Below are positions 17,548 to 25,682 of a stretch of 64,000 nt of DNA, piece by piece. Each line of letters opens with the position of its first letter. The stretch's first letter is position 1. The stretch covers positions 1-64,000 of the forward strand of contig NZ_FUYH01000014.1 of NCBI RefSeq assembly GCF_900167605.1. Reading direction: 5' to 3'. Made by a program: the position numbers and the translations under genes. This DNA comes from Caloramator quimbayensis (GTDB taxonomy: Bacteria > Bacillota > Clostridia > Clostridiales > Caloramatoraceae). Below the pieces are notes generated by a model that worked only from the letters and a program-made list of their open reading frames with translations, searched no databases and was not told where the DNA came from.

Positions 17548-18015
17548 ATGAATTTAAACATAGTACTATATCAGCCTGAAATACCGCAAAATACAGGCAA
17601 TATAGGCAGAACCTGTGTGCTTACAAATTCAAAGCTTCATCTTATAAAACCATTAGGCTTTACAATTGATGATAAGCAGCTTAAAAGAGCAGGTCTTGAT
17701 TATTGGCCAAAGCTTCAGGTCGTATATTATGAAAACTTTGAAGAGTTTTTTGATAAAAACAAGAATAATAGAATATTTCTATCAACTACAAAAGCAGAAA
17801 AAATATATAGTGAAGTCAAATATGAACAGGGCGATTTTATTATGTTTGGCAGAGAATCCTCAGGAATTCCTCAATATATTAGAGATTTATTAAAAGATAC
17901 TATGATAAGGGTGCCTATGATAGAAGACAGCGAAAGATCTTTAAATTTATCTAATACAGTATCTATAGTAGTTTACGAGGCATTAAAACAGATGGGTTTT
18001 CCTAATATGAAATAA
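17548..18015 (+). CDS. trmL: tRNA (cytidine(34)-2'-O)-methyltransferase TrmL
   Basis: 155 residues, SPOUT-class knotted methyltransferase that 2'-O-methylates the wobble nucleotide of tRNA-Leu isoacceptors. The N-terminus NIVLYQPEIPQNTGNIGRTC, the middle FGRESSGIP and the C-terminal knot RVPMIEDSERSLNLSNTVSI are all canonical. AGGAGGTG lies upstream. A degV gene follows 14 bp later, probably in the same transcript. Confidence 0.95.
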   Translation: MNLNIVLYQPEIPQNTGNIGRTCVLTNSKLHLIKPLGFTIDDKQLKRAGLDYWPKLQVVYYENFEEFFDKNKNNRIFLSTTKAEKIYSEVKYEQGDFIMFGRESSGIPQYIRDLLKDTMIRVPMIEDSERSLNLSNTVSIVVYEALKQMGFPNMK

Positions 18016-18029
18016 TAAAGGTGGTTAAA

Positions 18030-18869
18030 ATGAAGAGAATATTTGTGGTTACTGATAGCACAGCGGATCTTCCTAAAGATTATATTGAAAAAAAGAATAT
18101 AATAGTTGCACCATTAACTGTTATTTATAATGGTATTAGTTACAGAGATAGAATAGATATAGATAATAATAAATTGTTTTCATTTTTAAAAGAAGGAAAA
18201 GAATTGCCTAAAACATCTCAAGTAAACCCTCAGAGTTTCTATGAGATTTATTCTAATCTTTTAAAAGAGGATTGTTATATAATATCTATTCATATTTCAT
18301 CAGGTCTTAGCGGGACATATCAATCTGCTCTTATTGCAAAACAGATGATAGGTTCAGATAATGTTTATGTTGTTGATTCAAGAAGTGTAAGTTTTGGAAC
18401 CGGACTTTTAGTTATGGAAGCTCAAAGTATGATTGAAAAAGGAATAGAGATAACAGAAATATATGAAAGATTAATAGAGCTTTCAAGTAGAGTTAGAGTA
18501 GCTTTTATTCTCGACACCCTCGAGTATATTAAAAAAGGAGGAAGAATATCATCTGCTAAGGCAACTATAGGTACACTTCTTAATATTAAGCCTATAATAC
18601 ATTCGAAGGATGGAAAATTACTGATTTGGGAAAAGGCGAGAGGAGTTAAAAAGGGAATAGAACTGCTATTAAAGTATATATCAGAGAATAATTTAGATAA
18701 AGACTACAATCTTGCAGTTGGAAGCATAGGATTTGAAAAAGAAGCTTCTGATTTTTTAAATAGAGTTAAAGAGTTAACTCAAAAAGATATAGTGATTCCG
18801 GATGTTGGAACAGTAATTGCCACATATTCAGGGCCGAATGTTATTGGAGTATATTTTTTTGAAAAATAA
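18030..18869 (+). CDS. DegV family fatty-acid-binding protein
   Basis: About 279 residues. DegV/FakB proteins bind a fatty acid and present it to the FakA kinase. Visible blocks: VTDSTADLP at the N-terminus, TSQVNPQSF (about 58-66), the HISSGLSGTYQSA loop (about 88-100), and FILDTLEYIKKGGRIS (about 160-175). The ATG at 18030 follows AAAGGTGG; a GTG three codons upstream lies within that SD. The lipid ligand is family knowledge, not visible here. Confidence 0.88.
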   Translation: MKRIFVVTDSTADLPKDYIEKKNIIVAPLTVIYNGISYRDRIDIDNNKLFSFLKEGKELPKTSQVNPQSFYEIYSNLLKEDCYIISIHISSGLSGTYQSALIAKQMIGSDNVYVVDSRSVSFGTGLLVMEAQSMIEKGIEITEIYERLIELSSRVRVAFILDTLEYIKKGGRISSAKATIGTLLNIKPIIHSKDGKLLIWEKARGVKKGIELLLKYISENNLDKDYNLAVGSIGFEKEASDFLNRVKELTQKDIVIPDVGTVIATYSGPNVIGVYFFEK

Positions 18870-18980
18870 TTTAAATAGAATAATGATGAAATAGTAAAAA
18901 ATAGTTAAAAAAATAACTAATAAAATGGAATAATCAAGAAAGATAGAGCAAAAAAGAAAAATAATTTGCAAAAAACGGAA

Positions 18981-19009
18981 TTGAATTTATTTTAACAATA
19001 ATTTATAAT
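18981..19009 (+). promoter_or_regulatory. Promoter of the glycine reductase operon
   Basis: TTGAAT, 17-nt spacer, TATAAT. Transcription would begin near 19016, about 35 nt before the glycine riboswitch. The 18870-18980 stretch upstream is AT-rich with no gene. Confidence 0.7.
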
Positions 19010-19049
19010 AAGAATATAGAAGATATCAATACAAAATAATATGTTCTGG

Positions 19050-19162
19050 ATGAAGCAAATATGAGAGACCCTAAAGGGCGCCGAAGGGGTAAATTAAATT
19101 TACCGGATTTAATGATACTCTCAGGCAAAAGTATTATTTGCTGACAGACCTCTGGAAAAGCA
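19050..19162 (+). promoter_or_regulatory. Glycine riboswitch
   Basis: Contains the aptamer core ATGAGAGACCCTAAAGGGCG, CCGAAGGGGTAAA, ACTCTCAGGCAAAAG and GACAGACCTCTGGA in conserved order. P1 is AGCAAATA (19054-19061) with TATTTGCT (19135-19142). Only one full aptamer is visible, followed by the terminator. It lies directly upstream of grdX and the glycine reductase genes. Confidence 0.95.
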
Positions 19163-19164
19163 GA

Positions 19165-19198
19165 GAATGTAATGGTGTAAGCTGTTACATTCTTTTTT
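19165..19198 (+). terminator. Riboswitch-linked terminator
   Basis: GAATGTAA, 12-nt loop, TTACATTC, then six T, 36 nt before the grdX start. It lies right after the glycine aptamer, so glycine binding probably prevents it and turns the operon on. Confidence 0.85.
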
Positions 19199-19227
19199 GT
19201 TTTAATAAAATACAAGGTGTGATAGCG

Positions 19228-19608
19228 TTGAAAGAAAAGGGAATAATAATAACAAATAACGAATATGTTCGAAATATTCTGATTAATAAAACGAAATTGA
19301 TTTTTATTGAGGGAACGCTTATGGATGTTTTAATAAAAGTTAGAGATTACATACATTATGGCCATAAGCTGTTAACCCATCCATTAATGGGAAGTGTAAA
19401 ACCAAATGAAACTCCCTATAAAACTGTTATTATTTCTGAAAATAAATATGATAATGTTGATATTCAATCTTTAATGTATATTGAAAACAGCATAGAAGTT
19501 TCAAAAAATTTAATTGAAAGCAGACAGCCTAAAAATTGGCCTGAGAATGTATTAAAGGATTTTGCACTTATTGATTATGATTTAATAAATAATGCAATAA
19601 ATAATTAA
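19228..19608 (+). CDS. grdX: GrdX family protein
   Basis: About 126 residues, starting with TTG at 19228 behind AAGGTG (no ATG fits). The sequence (ITNNEYVRNIL, DYIHYGHKLLTHPLMGSVKPN) matches GrdX, a small protein of unknown function found only at the head of glycine/sarcosine/betaine reductase operons. The conserved HYGHKLLTHPLMGS block suggests a functional site rather than a structural spacer. It is the first gene after the riboswitch terminator and 17 bp before trxB. Confidence 0.88.
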   Translation: MKEKGIIITNNEYVRNILINKTKLIFIEGTLMDVLIKVRDYIHYGHKLLTHPLMGSVKPNETPYKTVIISENKYDNVDIQSLMYIENSIEVSKNLIESRQPKNWPENVLKDFALIDYDLINNAINN

Positions 19609-19625
19609 AGTTAGGGGTGAATTAT

Positions 19626-20555
19626 ATGTCAAGTATTTATGACATAATAATAATTGGAGGTGGACCTGCTGGATTATCTGCTGGATTATATGGTTCAAGA
19701 TCAAAACTAAGCGTTTTAGTTATTGAAAAGGGAAAGTTTGGAGGACAAGCAACGACTACAGCAGAACTTGAAAACTATCCTGGCTCTATTGAAAATTGTA
19801 CAGGTCCTGCATTAACAGAAAGAATGAAAAAACAGGCTGAAGAATTTGGGACAGAATTTATTAAGGATGAAGTAATATCAGTAGATTTTTCAAATGACAT
19901 AAAAAAAGTGCATTGTAAAAATGGAGAATATAGTGCAAAGACAATAATAATAGCAACAGGAGCAGAACCAAGGCTTGGAGGATTTGAAAGAGAACTTGAA
20001 CTGAGAGGAAGAGGAGTTTCATATTGTGCTACCTGCGATGCGGACTTTTTTGAAGGACTCGATGTTGCTGTAATAGGAGGAGGAGATTCTGCAATTACTG
20101 AAGCATTGTATCTTACAAAGTTTGCAGAAAGCGTTACTGTTATACATAGAAGAGATTCTTTAAGAGCTGCAAAATCCTTGCAGGAGAAGGCTTTTAATAA
20201 TCCGAAAATTAATTTTGTTTGGAATAGTGTTGTTATTGCGGCAAATGGAGACGAAATTCTTGAAAGTTTAACAGTAAAGAATGTTGCAACTGGAGAAATA
20301 AGCGAAATATCAGTAAATGGAGTGTTTGTTTTTGTAGGATTAAATCCAATTACTTCTGCATTTAAAGGACATATCAATTTAAGCGAAGGCGGATATATTC
20401 CTACAGATGATAATATGAAAACAAATGTTGAAGGAGTATTCGCTGCTGGAGATGTAAGGGTAAAATCCTTAAGACAGGTAATCACTGCCGCTGCTGATGG
20501 TGCAATAGCTGCAGTTGCGGCAGAGGAATATATTAATGAAAAGTTTAATAAATAG
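19626..20555 (+). CDS. trxB: Thioredoxin reductase (glycine reductase associated)
   Basis: About 309 residues. FAD site IIIGGGPAGLSAGLYG at the N-terminus, redox-active CATC at residues 134-137, pyridine nucleotide site VIGGGDSAITEA, and the C-terminal FAD block GVFAAGDVR. It passes electrons from a reduced pyridine nucleotide to the thioredoxin encoded next door, which reduces the selenoprotein of glycine reductase. The ATG at 19626 follows AGGGGTG by six bases; the GTG at 19617 lies within that SD. Confidence 0.94.
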   Translation: MSSIYDIIIIGGGPAGLSAGLYGSRSKLSVLVIEKGKFGGQATTTAELENYPGSIENCTGPALTERMKKQAEEFGTEFIKDEVISVDFSNDIKKVHCKNGEYSAKTIIIATGAEPRLGGFERELELRGRGVSYCATCDADFFEGLDVAVIGGGDSAITEALYLTKFAESVTVIHRRDSLRAAKSLQEKAFNNPKINFVWNSVVIAANGDEILESLTVKNVATGEISEISVNGVFVFVGLNPITSAFKGHINLSEGGYIPTDDNMKTNVEGVFAAGDVRVKSLRQVITAAADGAIAAVAAEEYINEKFNK

Positions 20556-20566
20556 GAGGTTTTTAT

Positions 20567-20887
20567 ATGATTGAAGTAAACAAAGATAATTTTGAGGCTG
20601 AAGTATTAAATTACACAGAAAAGCCAGTTTTTGTCGACTATTGGGGAGATAAATGTGAAACATGCAAACAGCTTATGCCAGATGTTCACAAGCTTGAAGA
20701 AAAATATGGAGATAAAATTAAATTCTGCAGCCTAAACACTAGCCAAAACAGAAGACTTGCAATAGCACAGAAGGTTTTAGGACTTCCAACTATGATTGTT
20801 TATGTTAATGGTGAAAAGGCTGAGGTTTTAACTCCGGATAAAATATCTTCAGCAGCTGATATTGAAGAGATGCTAAAGAAATTTTAA
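20567..20887 (+). CDS. trxA: Thioredoxin with atypical CETC active site
   Basis: 106 residues, thioredoxin fold. The active site reads YWGDKCETCKQL (Cys30 and Cys33) instead of the canonical WCGPC, and the cis-proline block is LPTMIVY. Such altered motifs are usual in thioredoxins dedicated to amino acid reductases, which reduce the selenoprotein A/acetyl-transfer machinery. It sits between trxB and grdE with 11- and 48-bp gaps. AGGAGG precedes the ATG. Confidence 0.92.
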   Translation: MIEVNKDNFEAEVLNYTEKPVFVDYWGDKCETCKQLMPDVHKLEEKYGDKIKFCSLNTSQNRRLAIAQKVLGLPTMIVYVNGEKAEVLTPDKISSAADIEEMLKKF

Positions 20888-20935
20888 GGAATATAAAGGT
20901 TATCCTTTATATAAATAAATCGGGAGGTGAAGGCT

Positions 20936-22222
20936 TTGCGCCTTGAATTAGGAAAAATTTTTATCAAAGATGTACAATTCGGTTCAAAAACAGAAGTTAA
21001 AGATGGCATCCTTTATGTAAACAAAGAAGAATTATTAAAGGAAGTAGGAGGAGATGAGAGACTAAAATCAATCGATGTCGACATCGTTCATCCAGGAGAA
21101 AAGGTAAGAATAATACCTGTAAAGGATGTAATCGAGCCAAGAGTTAAAGCTGAGGGGAATGGAGGAATATTCCCAGGATTTATTTCAAAGGTTGATACAG
21201 TAGGCTCTGGAAGAACCCATGTATTAAAGGGAGCAGCAGTTGTAACAACAGGTAAAATCGTAGGATTCCAGGAAGGAATCATCGATATGTCTGGAGAGGG
21301 TGCAAAATATACTCCTTTTTCAAAAACTCACAACATAGTATTTATCTGTGAACCTGTAGATAATCTAATGCAGCATGAACATGAACAGGCTGTAAGAATG
21401 GTTGGACTTAAAGCAGCATCATACTTAGGAAAGGCAGGAAAAAATGTAGAACCAGACGAGGTAAAGGTTTATGAAACAAAACCTCTTCTTGAACAAGTAA
21501 AAGAATACCCTAATCTTCCAAAGGTAGTATATGTTTATATGCTTCAAAGTCAGGGACTTCTTCATGATACCTATGTTTATGGAGTTGATGCTAAAAAAAT
21601 TATTCCTACTTTTATATATCCAACAGAGGTATTTGATGGAGCAATAGTCAGCGGAAACTGTGTATCAGCGTGCGACAAAAATCCAACATACGTTCACATG
21701 AATCATCCAATAATAGAAGACTTATACGAGAGACATGGAAAAGATTATAACTTTATTGGATGTGTAATAACAAATGAGAATGTTTACCTCGCTGATAAAG
21801 AAAGATCTTCTAACTATACTGCAAAGCTTGTTGAGTTTTTAGGAGCTGATGCAGCTATCATTTCAGAAGAAGGTTTTGGGAACCCTGATGCTGACCTCGT
21901 TATGAATTGTTATAAAATAGAAGAAAAGGGTATTAAGACTGTGCTTGTAACAGATGAATATGCTGGACGTGATGGTTCATCTCAGTCACTTGCTGATTCA
22001 ACTCCAAAGGGTAATGCAGTCGTTACAGCAGGTAATGCTAACGAAGTTATTGTATTGCCTCCGATGGATAAGGTTATAGGACATGTAGAAGCTGCAGATA
22101 TTATTGCTGGAGGATTTGCAGGTTCATTAAGACCCGATGGATCAATTGAGGCCGAAATACAGGTTATAACTGGTGCAACAAGTGAAGTAGGCTTTGGTTA
22201 TCTTTCAGCAAAATCTTATTAA
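20936..22222 (+). CDS. grdE: Glycine reductase complex protein B, alpha/beta proprotein GrdE
   Basis: About 428 residues from a TTG start at 20936 ([16 protein letters not shown]), six bases after GGGAGGTG. GrdE is a proprotein cleaved before a cysteine that becomes the N-terminal pyruvoyl group of the substrate-binding subunit. The cysteine is Cys242 in [10 protein letters not shown] with this start, which agrees with the known position of the pyruvoyl cysteine in characterised GrdE and supports the TTG choice. With selenoprotein GrdB it forms protein B, which binds glycine as a Schiff base. Confidence 0.94.
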   Translation: MRLELGKIFIKDVQFGSKTEVKDGILYVNKEELLKEVGGDERLKSIDVDIVHPGEKVRIIPVKDVIEPRVKAEGNGGIFPGFISKVDTVGSGRTHVLKGAAVVTTGKIVGFQEGIIDMSGEGAKYTPFSKTHNIVFICEPVDNLMQHEHEQAVRMVGLKAASYLGKAGKNVEPDEVKVYETKPLLEQVKEYPNLPKVVYVYMLQSQGLLHDTYVYGVDAKKIIPTFIYPTEVFDGAIVSGNCVSACDKNPTYVHMNHPIIEDLYERHGKDYNFIGCVITNENVYLADKERSSNYTAKLVEFLGADAAIISEEGFGNPDADLVMNCYKIEEKGIKTVLVTDEYAGRDGSSQSLADSTPKGNAVVTAGNANEVIVLPPMDKVIGHVEAADIIAGGFAGSLRPDGSIEAEIQVITGATSEVGFGYLSAKSY

Positions 22223-22239
22223 TAAAGGGAGGTAAAAAA

Positions 22240-22713
22240 ATGATTTTAAAGGATAGAAAAGTAATTGCGATAGGAGATAGAGATGGTATACCAGGCCCTG
22301 CAATTGAAGAATGTGCTAAAAGTGCAGGAGCTGATGTAGTATTTGCTTCAACAGAATGTTTCGTTTGAACAGCCGCAGGAGCAATGGATCTGGAGATCCA
22401 ACAAAGAGTTAAAGATTTAACAGAAAAATTTGGTGCTGAAAACGTTGTAGTACTTCTTGGAGGTTCAGAGGCTGAGACTGCCGGCCTTTCAGCAGAAACC
22501 GTAACTGCAGGAGACCCAACCTATGCTGGCCCCCTTGCAGGAATATCCTTAGGACTCAGGGTTTACCATGTGCTTGAAGAAGAGATTAAAAATGAATGCG
22601 ATGCTGCTGTTTTTGATGAACAGTGCGGCATGATGGAAATGGTTCTTGATGTTGAAGCAATTTCAAATGAAGTTAAATCAATAAGAGAACAATATACCCA
22701 GTTTAAGGATTAA
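22240..22713 (+). CDS. grdA: Glycine reductase selenoprotein A (UGA read as Sec)
   Basis: 157 residues when the in-frame TGA at 22366-22368 is read as selenocysteine (Sec43), in the canonical context [14 protein letters not shown]. GrdA carries the carboxymethyl group on selenium from protein B to protein C, giving acetyl phosphate. Both sides of the TGA are one continuous frame with GrdA sequence ([20 protein letters not shown] before; [21 protein letters not shown] after). GGGAGG lies upstream. A naive gene call would truncate it to the part starting at 22384. Confidence 0.96.
22366..22400 (+). promoter_or_regulatory. Selenocysteine UGA and candidate SECIS hairpin of grdA
   Basis: TGA at 22366-22368, then the hairpin TGGATC, loop TGGA, GATCCA at 22385-22400, starting 16 nt downstream, a suitable distance for a bacterial SECIS element recognised by SelB. 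Confidence 0.75.
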
Positions 22714-22735
22714 TCTTGGGGGAGGGATAAAATAG

Positions 22736-24037
22736 ATGATACGTGTTGTACATTATATAAATCAATTCTTTGCTCAAATAGGTGGAGAAGAAAAAGCTAA
22801 TATTCCACCAGAGGTTAGAGATGGCATCCTAGGGCCAGGTATGGCTTTTAAAGCAGCTTTTAAAGGAGAGGCTGAAATTGTTGCAACTGTAATCTGCGGA
22901 GATTCATATTTTGCAGAAAACCAAAGCGCTGTATCACAGATACTAGAAATGATTAAAAAATATAATCCCGATTTATTTATTGCAGGTCCTGCCTTTAATG
23001 CAGGAAGATATGGTACTGCCTGCGGAACTATTGCAAAGGCAGTAAAGGATAATCTTAATATACCTGTTGTAACAGGTATGTATGTTGAAAACCCAGGTGT
23101 TGATTTGTTTAAAAAGGATATATATATAATATCTACAAAGGATAATGCAGCAGGTATGAGAGATGCTGTACCTAAAATGGCTGCATTAGGATTAAAGTTA
23201 GCAAAGGGAGAAGCAATTGGAGCTCCTGATGCAGAAGGGTATATCCCAAGAGGAATAAGAAAAAATTATTTTGCTGAAGTTAGAGGTTCAAAGAGAGCAG
23301 TTGATATGCTCGTTAAGAAAATAAAAGGAGAACAGTTTGAAAGCGAGTTTGTAATGCCTTTGTTTGATAAAGTTGCTCCTAATCCTCCTGTTTTAGATAT
23401 TACAAAGGCTAAAATAGCTCTTGTAACATCAGGCGGAATTGTTCCAAAGGGAAATCCAGATAAAATTGAGTCCTCAAGTGCTTCTAAATTTGGAGAATAC
23501 AGCATAGAGGGTGTATACGACCTTACTGAAGAAACCTTTGAAACAGCTCATGGAGGATATGATCCTGTTTATGCAAATAAGGATGCTGACAGAGTACTTC
23601 CTGTTGATGTATTAAGGGAACTTGAAAAAGAAGGCATAATTGGAAAACTTCATGAAAAGTATTACTCCACAGTTGGAAATGGTACTGCAGTTAAAAGTGC
23701 TGCAAAATTTGGAGCAGAAATAGCAAAGAGACTTATAGCTGATGGAGTTGAGGCAGTAGTACTAACTTCTACTTGAGGAACATGTACACGTTGCGGTGCA
23801 ACGATGGTTAAAGAAATTGAAAGAGCAGGACTTCCAGTTGTTCATATGTGTACAATAGTTCCAATATCAAAGACAGTAGGGGCGAATAGGATAGTACCAA
23901 CTGTTGCTATTCCACATCCTCTTGGTAACCCAAATCTTTCAAAGGAAGATGAAAAGGCTTTAAGAAGAAAACTTGTTGAAAAAGCACTAAAAGCTCTTCA
24001 AACTCCAATAGAAGATCAAACTGTATTTGAAGACTAA
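22736..24037 (+). CDS. grdB: Glycine reductase protein B selenoprotein subunit GrdB (UGA read as Sec)
   Basis: 433 residues with selenocysteine at position 347 (TGA at 23774-23776), in LTST-U-GTCTRCGATM. The two downstream cysteines give the U-x2-C-x2-C arrangement typical of GrdB. It activates glycine bound to the pyruvoyl subunit and passes the carboxymethyl group to GrdA. The N-terminus RVVHYINQFFAQIGGEEKA is the standard GrdB start. GGAGGGATAAA precedes the ATG. The gene would appear as two pieces without Sec recoding. Confidence 0.96.
23774..23803 (+). promoter_or_regulatory. Selenocysteine UGA and candidate SECIS hairpin of grdB
   Basis: TGA followed after 12 nt by the stem CGTTGC, loop GGT, GCAACG (23789-23803). 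The small G/U-containing loop and spacing fit bacterial SECIS elements. Confidence 0.78.
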
Positions 24038-24043
24038 TTTTAT

Positions 24044-24112
24044 AGCTGGGGTCAGAGCCGAAGCATCAAAAGGGATAAAATTCCGAATCTGATATCCGGC
24101 AAAACCCCAGCT
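24044..24112 (+). ncRNA. Unassigned structured RNA between grdB and grdC
   Basis: A 69-nt nested structure: outer stem AGCTGGGGT (24044-24052) with ACCCCAGCT (24104-24112); internal loop CAGA/AAA; GCCG (24057-24060) with CGGC (24097-24100); internal loop AAGC/ATC; ATCA (24065-24068) with TGAT (24090-24093); and a terminal GGGAT/ATTCC hairpin with an AAA loop. It ends in TTTTAATTT, 30 nt before grdC. I do not recognise a riboswitch class; it could be an attenuator, a processing site or a new element. Confidence 0.5.
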
Positions 24113-24141
24113 TTTAATTTAAAAATTATGGAGGTGTTTTG

Positions 24142-25671
24142 ATGTTTCCAGTTATTAAAGGAGCAAGCTATATATTAGTTAATACTCCAGATATGGTAAT
24201 TCATAATGGAACAACCCAAACATTAGAGAGAGAAACAAATCCGGATTCAGAATATTTAAAAAAAGTGTCTCAGCATTTGAGAAGTTTTGAAGATGTTGTT
24301 TCTTACCCTGTCAATCAAACCTACATAGGTAATTTTGACCCAGAAGAGCTTAGTAAAATGCAAAGGCCTTGGTATGAAAAGAAAATTGAGAATGCCTCAA
24401 GGTATGGTAAATTTGGAGAAATTATGCCTGAGGATGAGTTCTATGGATTAATGAAAATAAGCGATGTATTCGATCTTGTTGTGCTTGAAAAGGCATTTAC
24501 TGAAGAAGTTAAAGAAAAGTTTGAACATCACAAACTTCTAAAGGTATATGCATCAAAACTTAAAGATGGCTCGGAAATAGAGGAAATAGAAAAACTTATT
24601 GAAAATGTTGGCGCAGAAGGACTTTACATAAATAATAAATTGGTTGGATGCGTTAAAAGGGCACACGAATTTGATAAGAATCTAACTGCCCATGTTATAA
24701 CAGAAAACCTTGCAGTTAAGGCATCAGGGGTTCTTGCAATATTAAATCTTATAGATAAGTTTGGAATTGATGCTAATGAAATCGATTATATAATTGAGTG
24801 TTCAGAAGAAGCCTGCGGTGATATGAATCAACGAGGAGGCGGCAATTTTGCAAAGGCTATAGGAGAAATAGCAGGTCTTAAAAATGCAACAGGCTGTGAT
24901 GTAAGAGGATTTTGTGCAGGACCAACCCATGCACTGCTTAATGCTGCAGGGCTAATTCAATCAGGAGTATTTAAAAATATAATAGTTGTAGGCGGTGGAG
25001 CTACTGCAAAGCTTGGAATGAATGGAAGAGATCATGTTAAAAAGGGTATTCCTATACTTGAAGATGTTCTGGGCGGGTTTGCAGTTCTTGTATCAGAGAA
25101 CGATGGTGTAAGTCCTGTTATAAGAACTGATTCAGTAGGAAAACATTCAATAGGTGCCGGGGCTTCTCCTCAGGCTGTTATTGAAGCTATAGTAGCAGCA
25201 CCACTTGAAAAGACTGGTCTTAGCTTTACTGATATAGATTTATATGCTCCAGAAATGCAAAACCCTGAAATTACTGAACCCGCTGGTGCAGGAGATGTAC
25301 CTATACAAAATTATAAGATGATTGGTGCTCTTGCAGTTAAAAAAGGCCAGATTGAAAGAACGCATCTTCCTGAATTTGTTAAAAATCATGGTTTTGTTGG
25401 ATATGCACCTACGCAGGGACATGTACCTTCTGGAGTACCTATAATAGGACATGGAATGGAAAAAATAAAAGAAGGAAAAATTAATAGATTTATGATAGTT
25501 GGTAAAGGAAGTCTATTCCTTGCGAGGATGACTAATCTTTTTGATGGTATATCTTTTATTGTAGAAAAGAATTCAGGAAAAGAAGATGAAGGTACAGTAT
25601 CAAAGGAAGAAGTAAAAAGTATGGTGGCAGAGGCTATGAAGGAATTTGCTTCTTACCTACTTTCAAAGTAA
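24142..25671 (+). CDS. grdC: Glycine reductase protein C beta subunit GrdC
   Basis: About 509 residues. With GrdD it converts the Se-carboxymethyl group on GrdA to acetyl phosphate, the energy-conserving step. The fold is thiolase/FabH-like, with EEACGDMNQRGGGNFAKAIGEI and VRGFCAGPTHALLNAAGLIQSG as the conserved active-site blocks. GGAGGTG lies five bases before the ATG at 24142; a TTG one codon earlier is less likely. It follows the structured RNA and is 11 bp from grdD. Confidence 0.94.
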   Translation: MFPVIKGASYILVNTPDMVIHNGTTQTLERETNPDSEYLKKVSQHLRSFEDVVSYPVNQTYIGNFDPEELSKMQRPWYEKKIENASRYGKFGEIMPEDEFYGLMKISDVFDLVVLEKAFTEEVKEKFEHHKLLKVYASKLKDGSEIEEIEKLIENVGAEGLYINNKLVGCVKRAHEFDKNLTAHVITENLAVKASGVLAILNLIDKFGIDANEIDYIIECSEEACGDMNQRGGGNFAKAIGEIAGLKNATGCDVRGFCAGPTHALLNAAGLIQSGVFKNIIVVGGGATAKLGMNGRDHVKKGIPILEDVLGGFAVLVSENDGVSPVIRTDSVGKHSIGAGASPQAVIEAIVAAPLEKTGLSFTDIDLYAPEMQNPEITEPAGAGDVPIQNYKMIGALAVKKGQIERTHLPEFVKNHGFVGYAPTQGHVPSGVPIIGHGMEKIKEGKINRFMIVGKGSLFLARMTNLFDGISFIVEKNSGKEDEGTVSKEEVKSMVAEAMKEFASYLLSK

Positions 25672-25682
25672 GAGGTGATACT

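Noticed and set aside
19775-20485. 236-codon minus-strand frame
   Set aside because: Complete shadow of trxB; no SD and no recognisable domain.
22384-22713. Separate short gene starting at ATG 22384
   Set aside because: It is the part of grdA after the Sec UGA; the GGGAGG and true start lie at 22240.
23804-24037. Separate short gene after the TGA at 23774
   Set aside because: It is the C-terminal end of grdB after the Sec codon; UGTCTRCGATM is the family motif.
24044-24112. Known riboswitch (TPP, glycine, THF, SAM, c-di-GMP, fluoride, ZTP)
   Set aside because: None of the conserved cores of these classes that I could recall matches; left as unassigned structured RNA.
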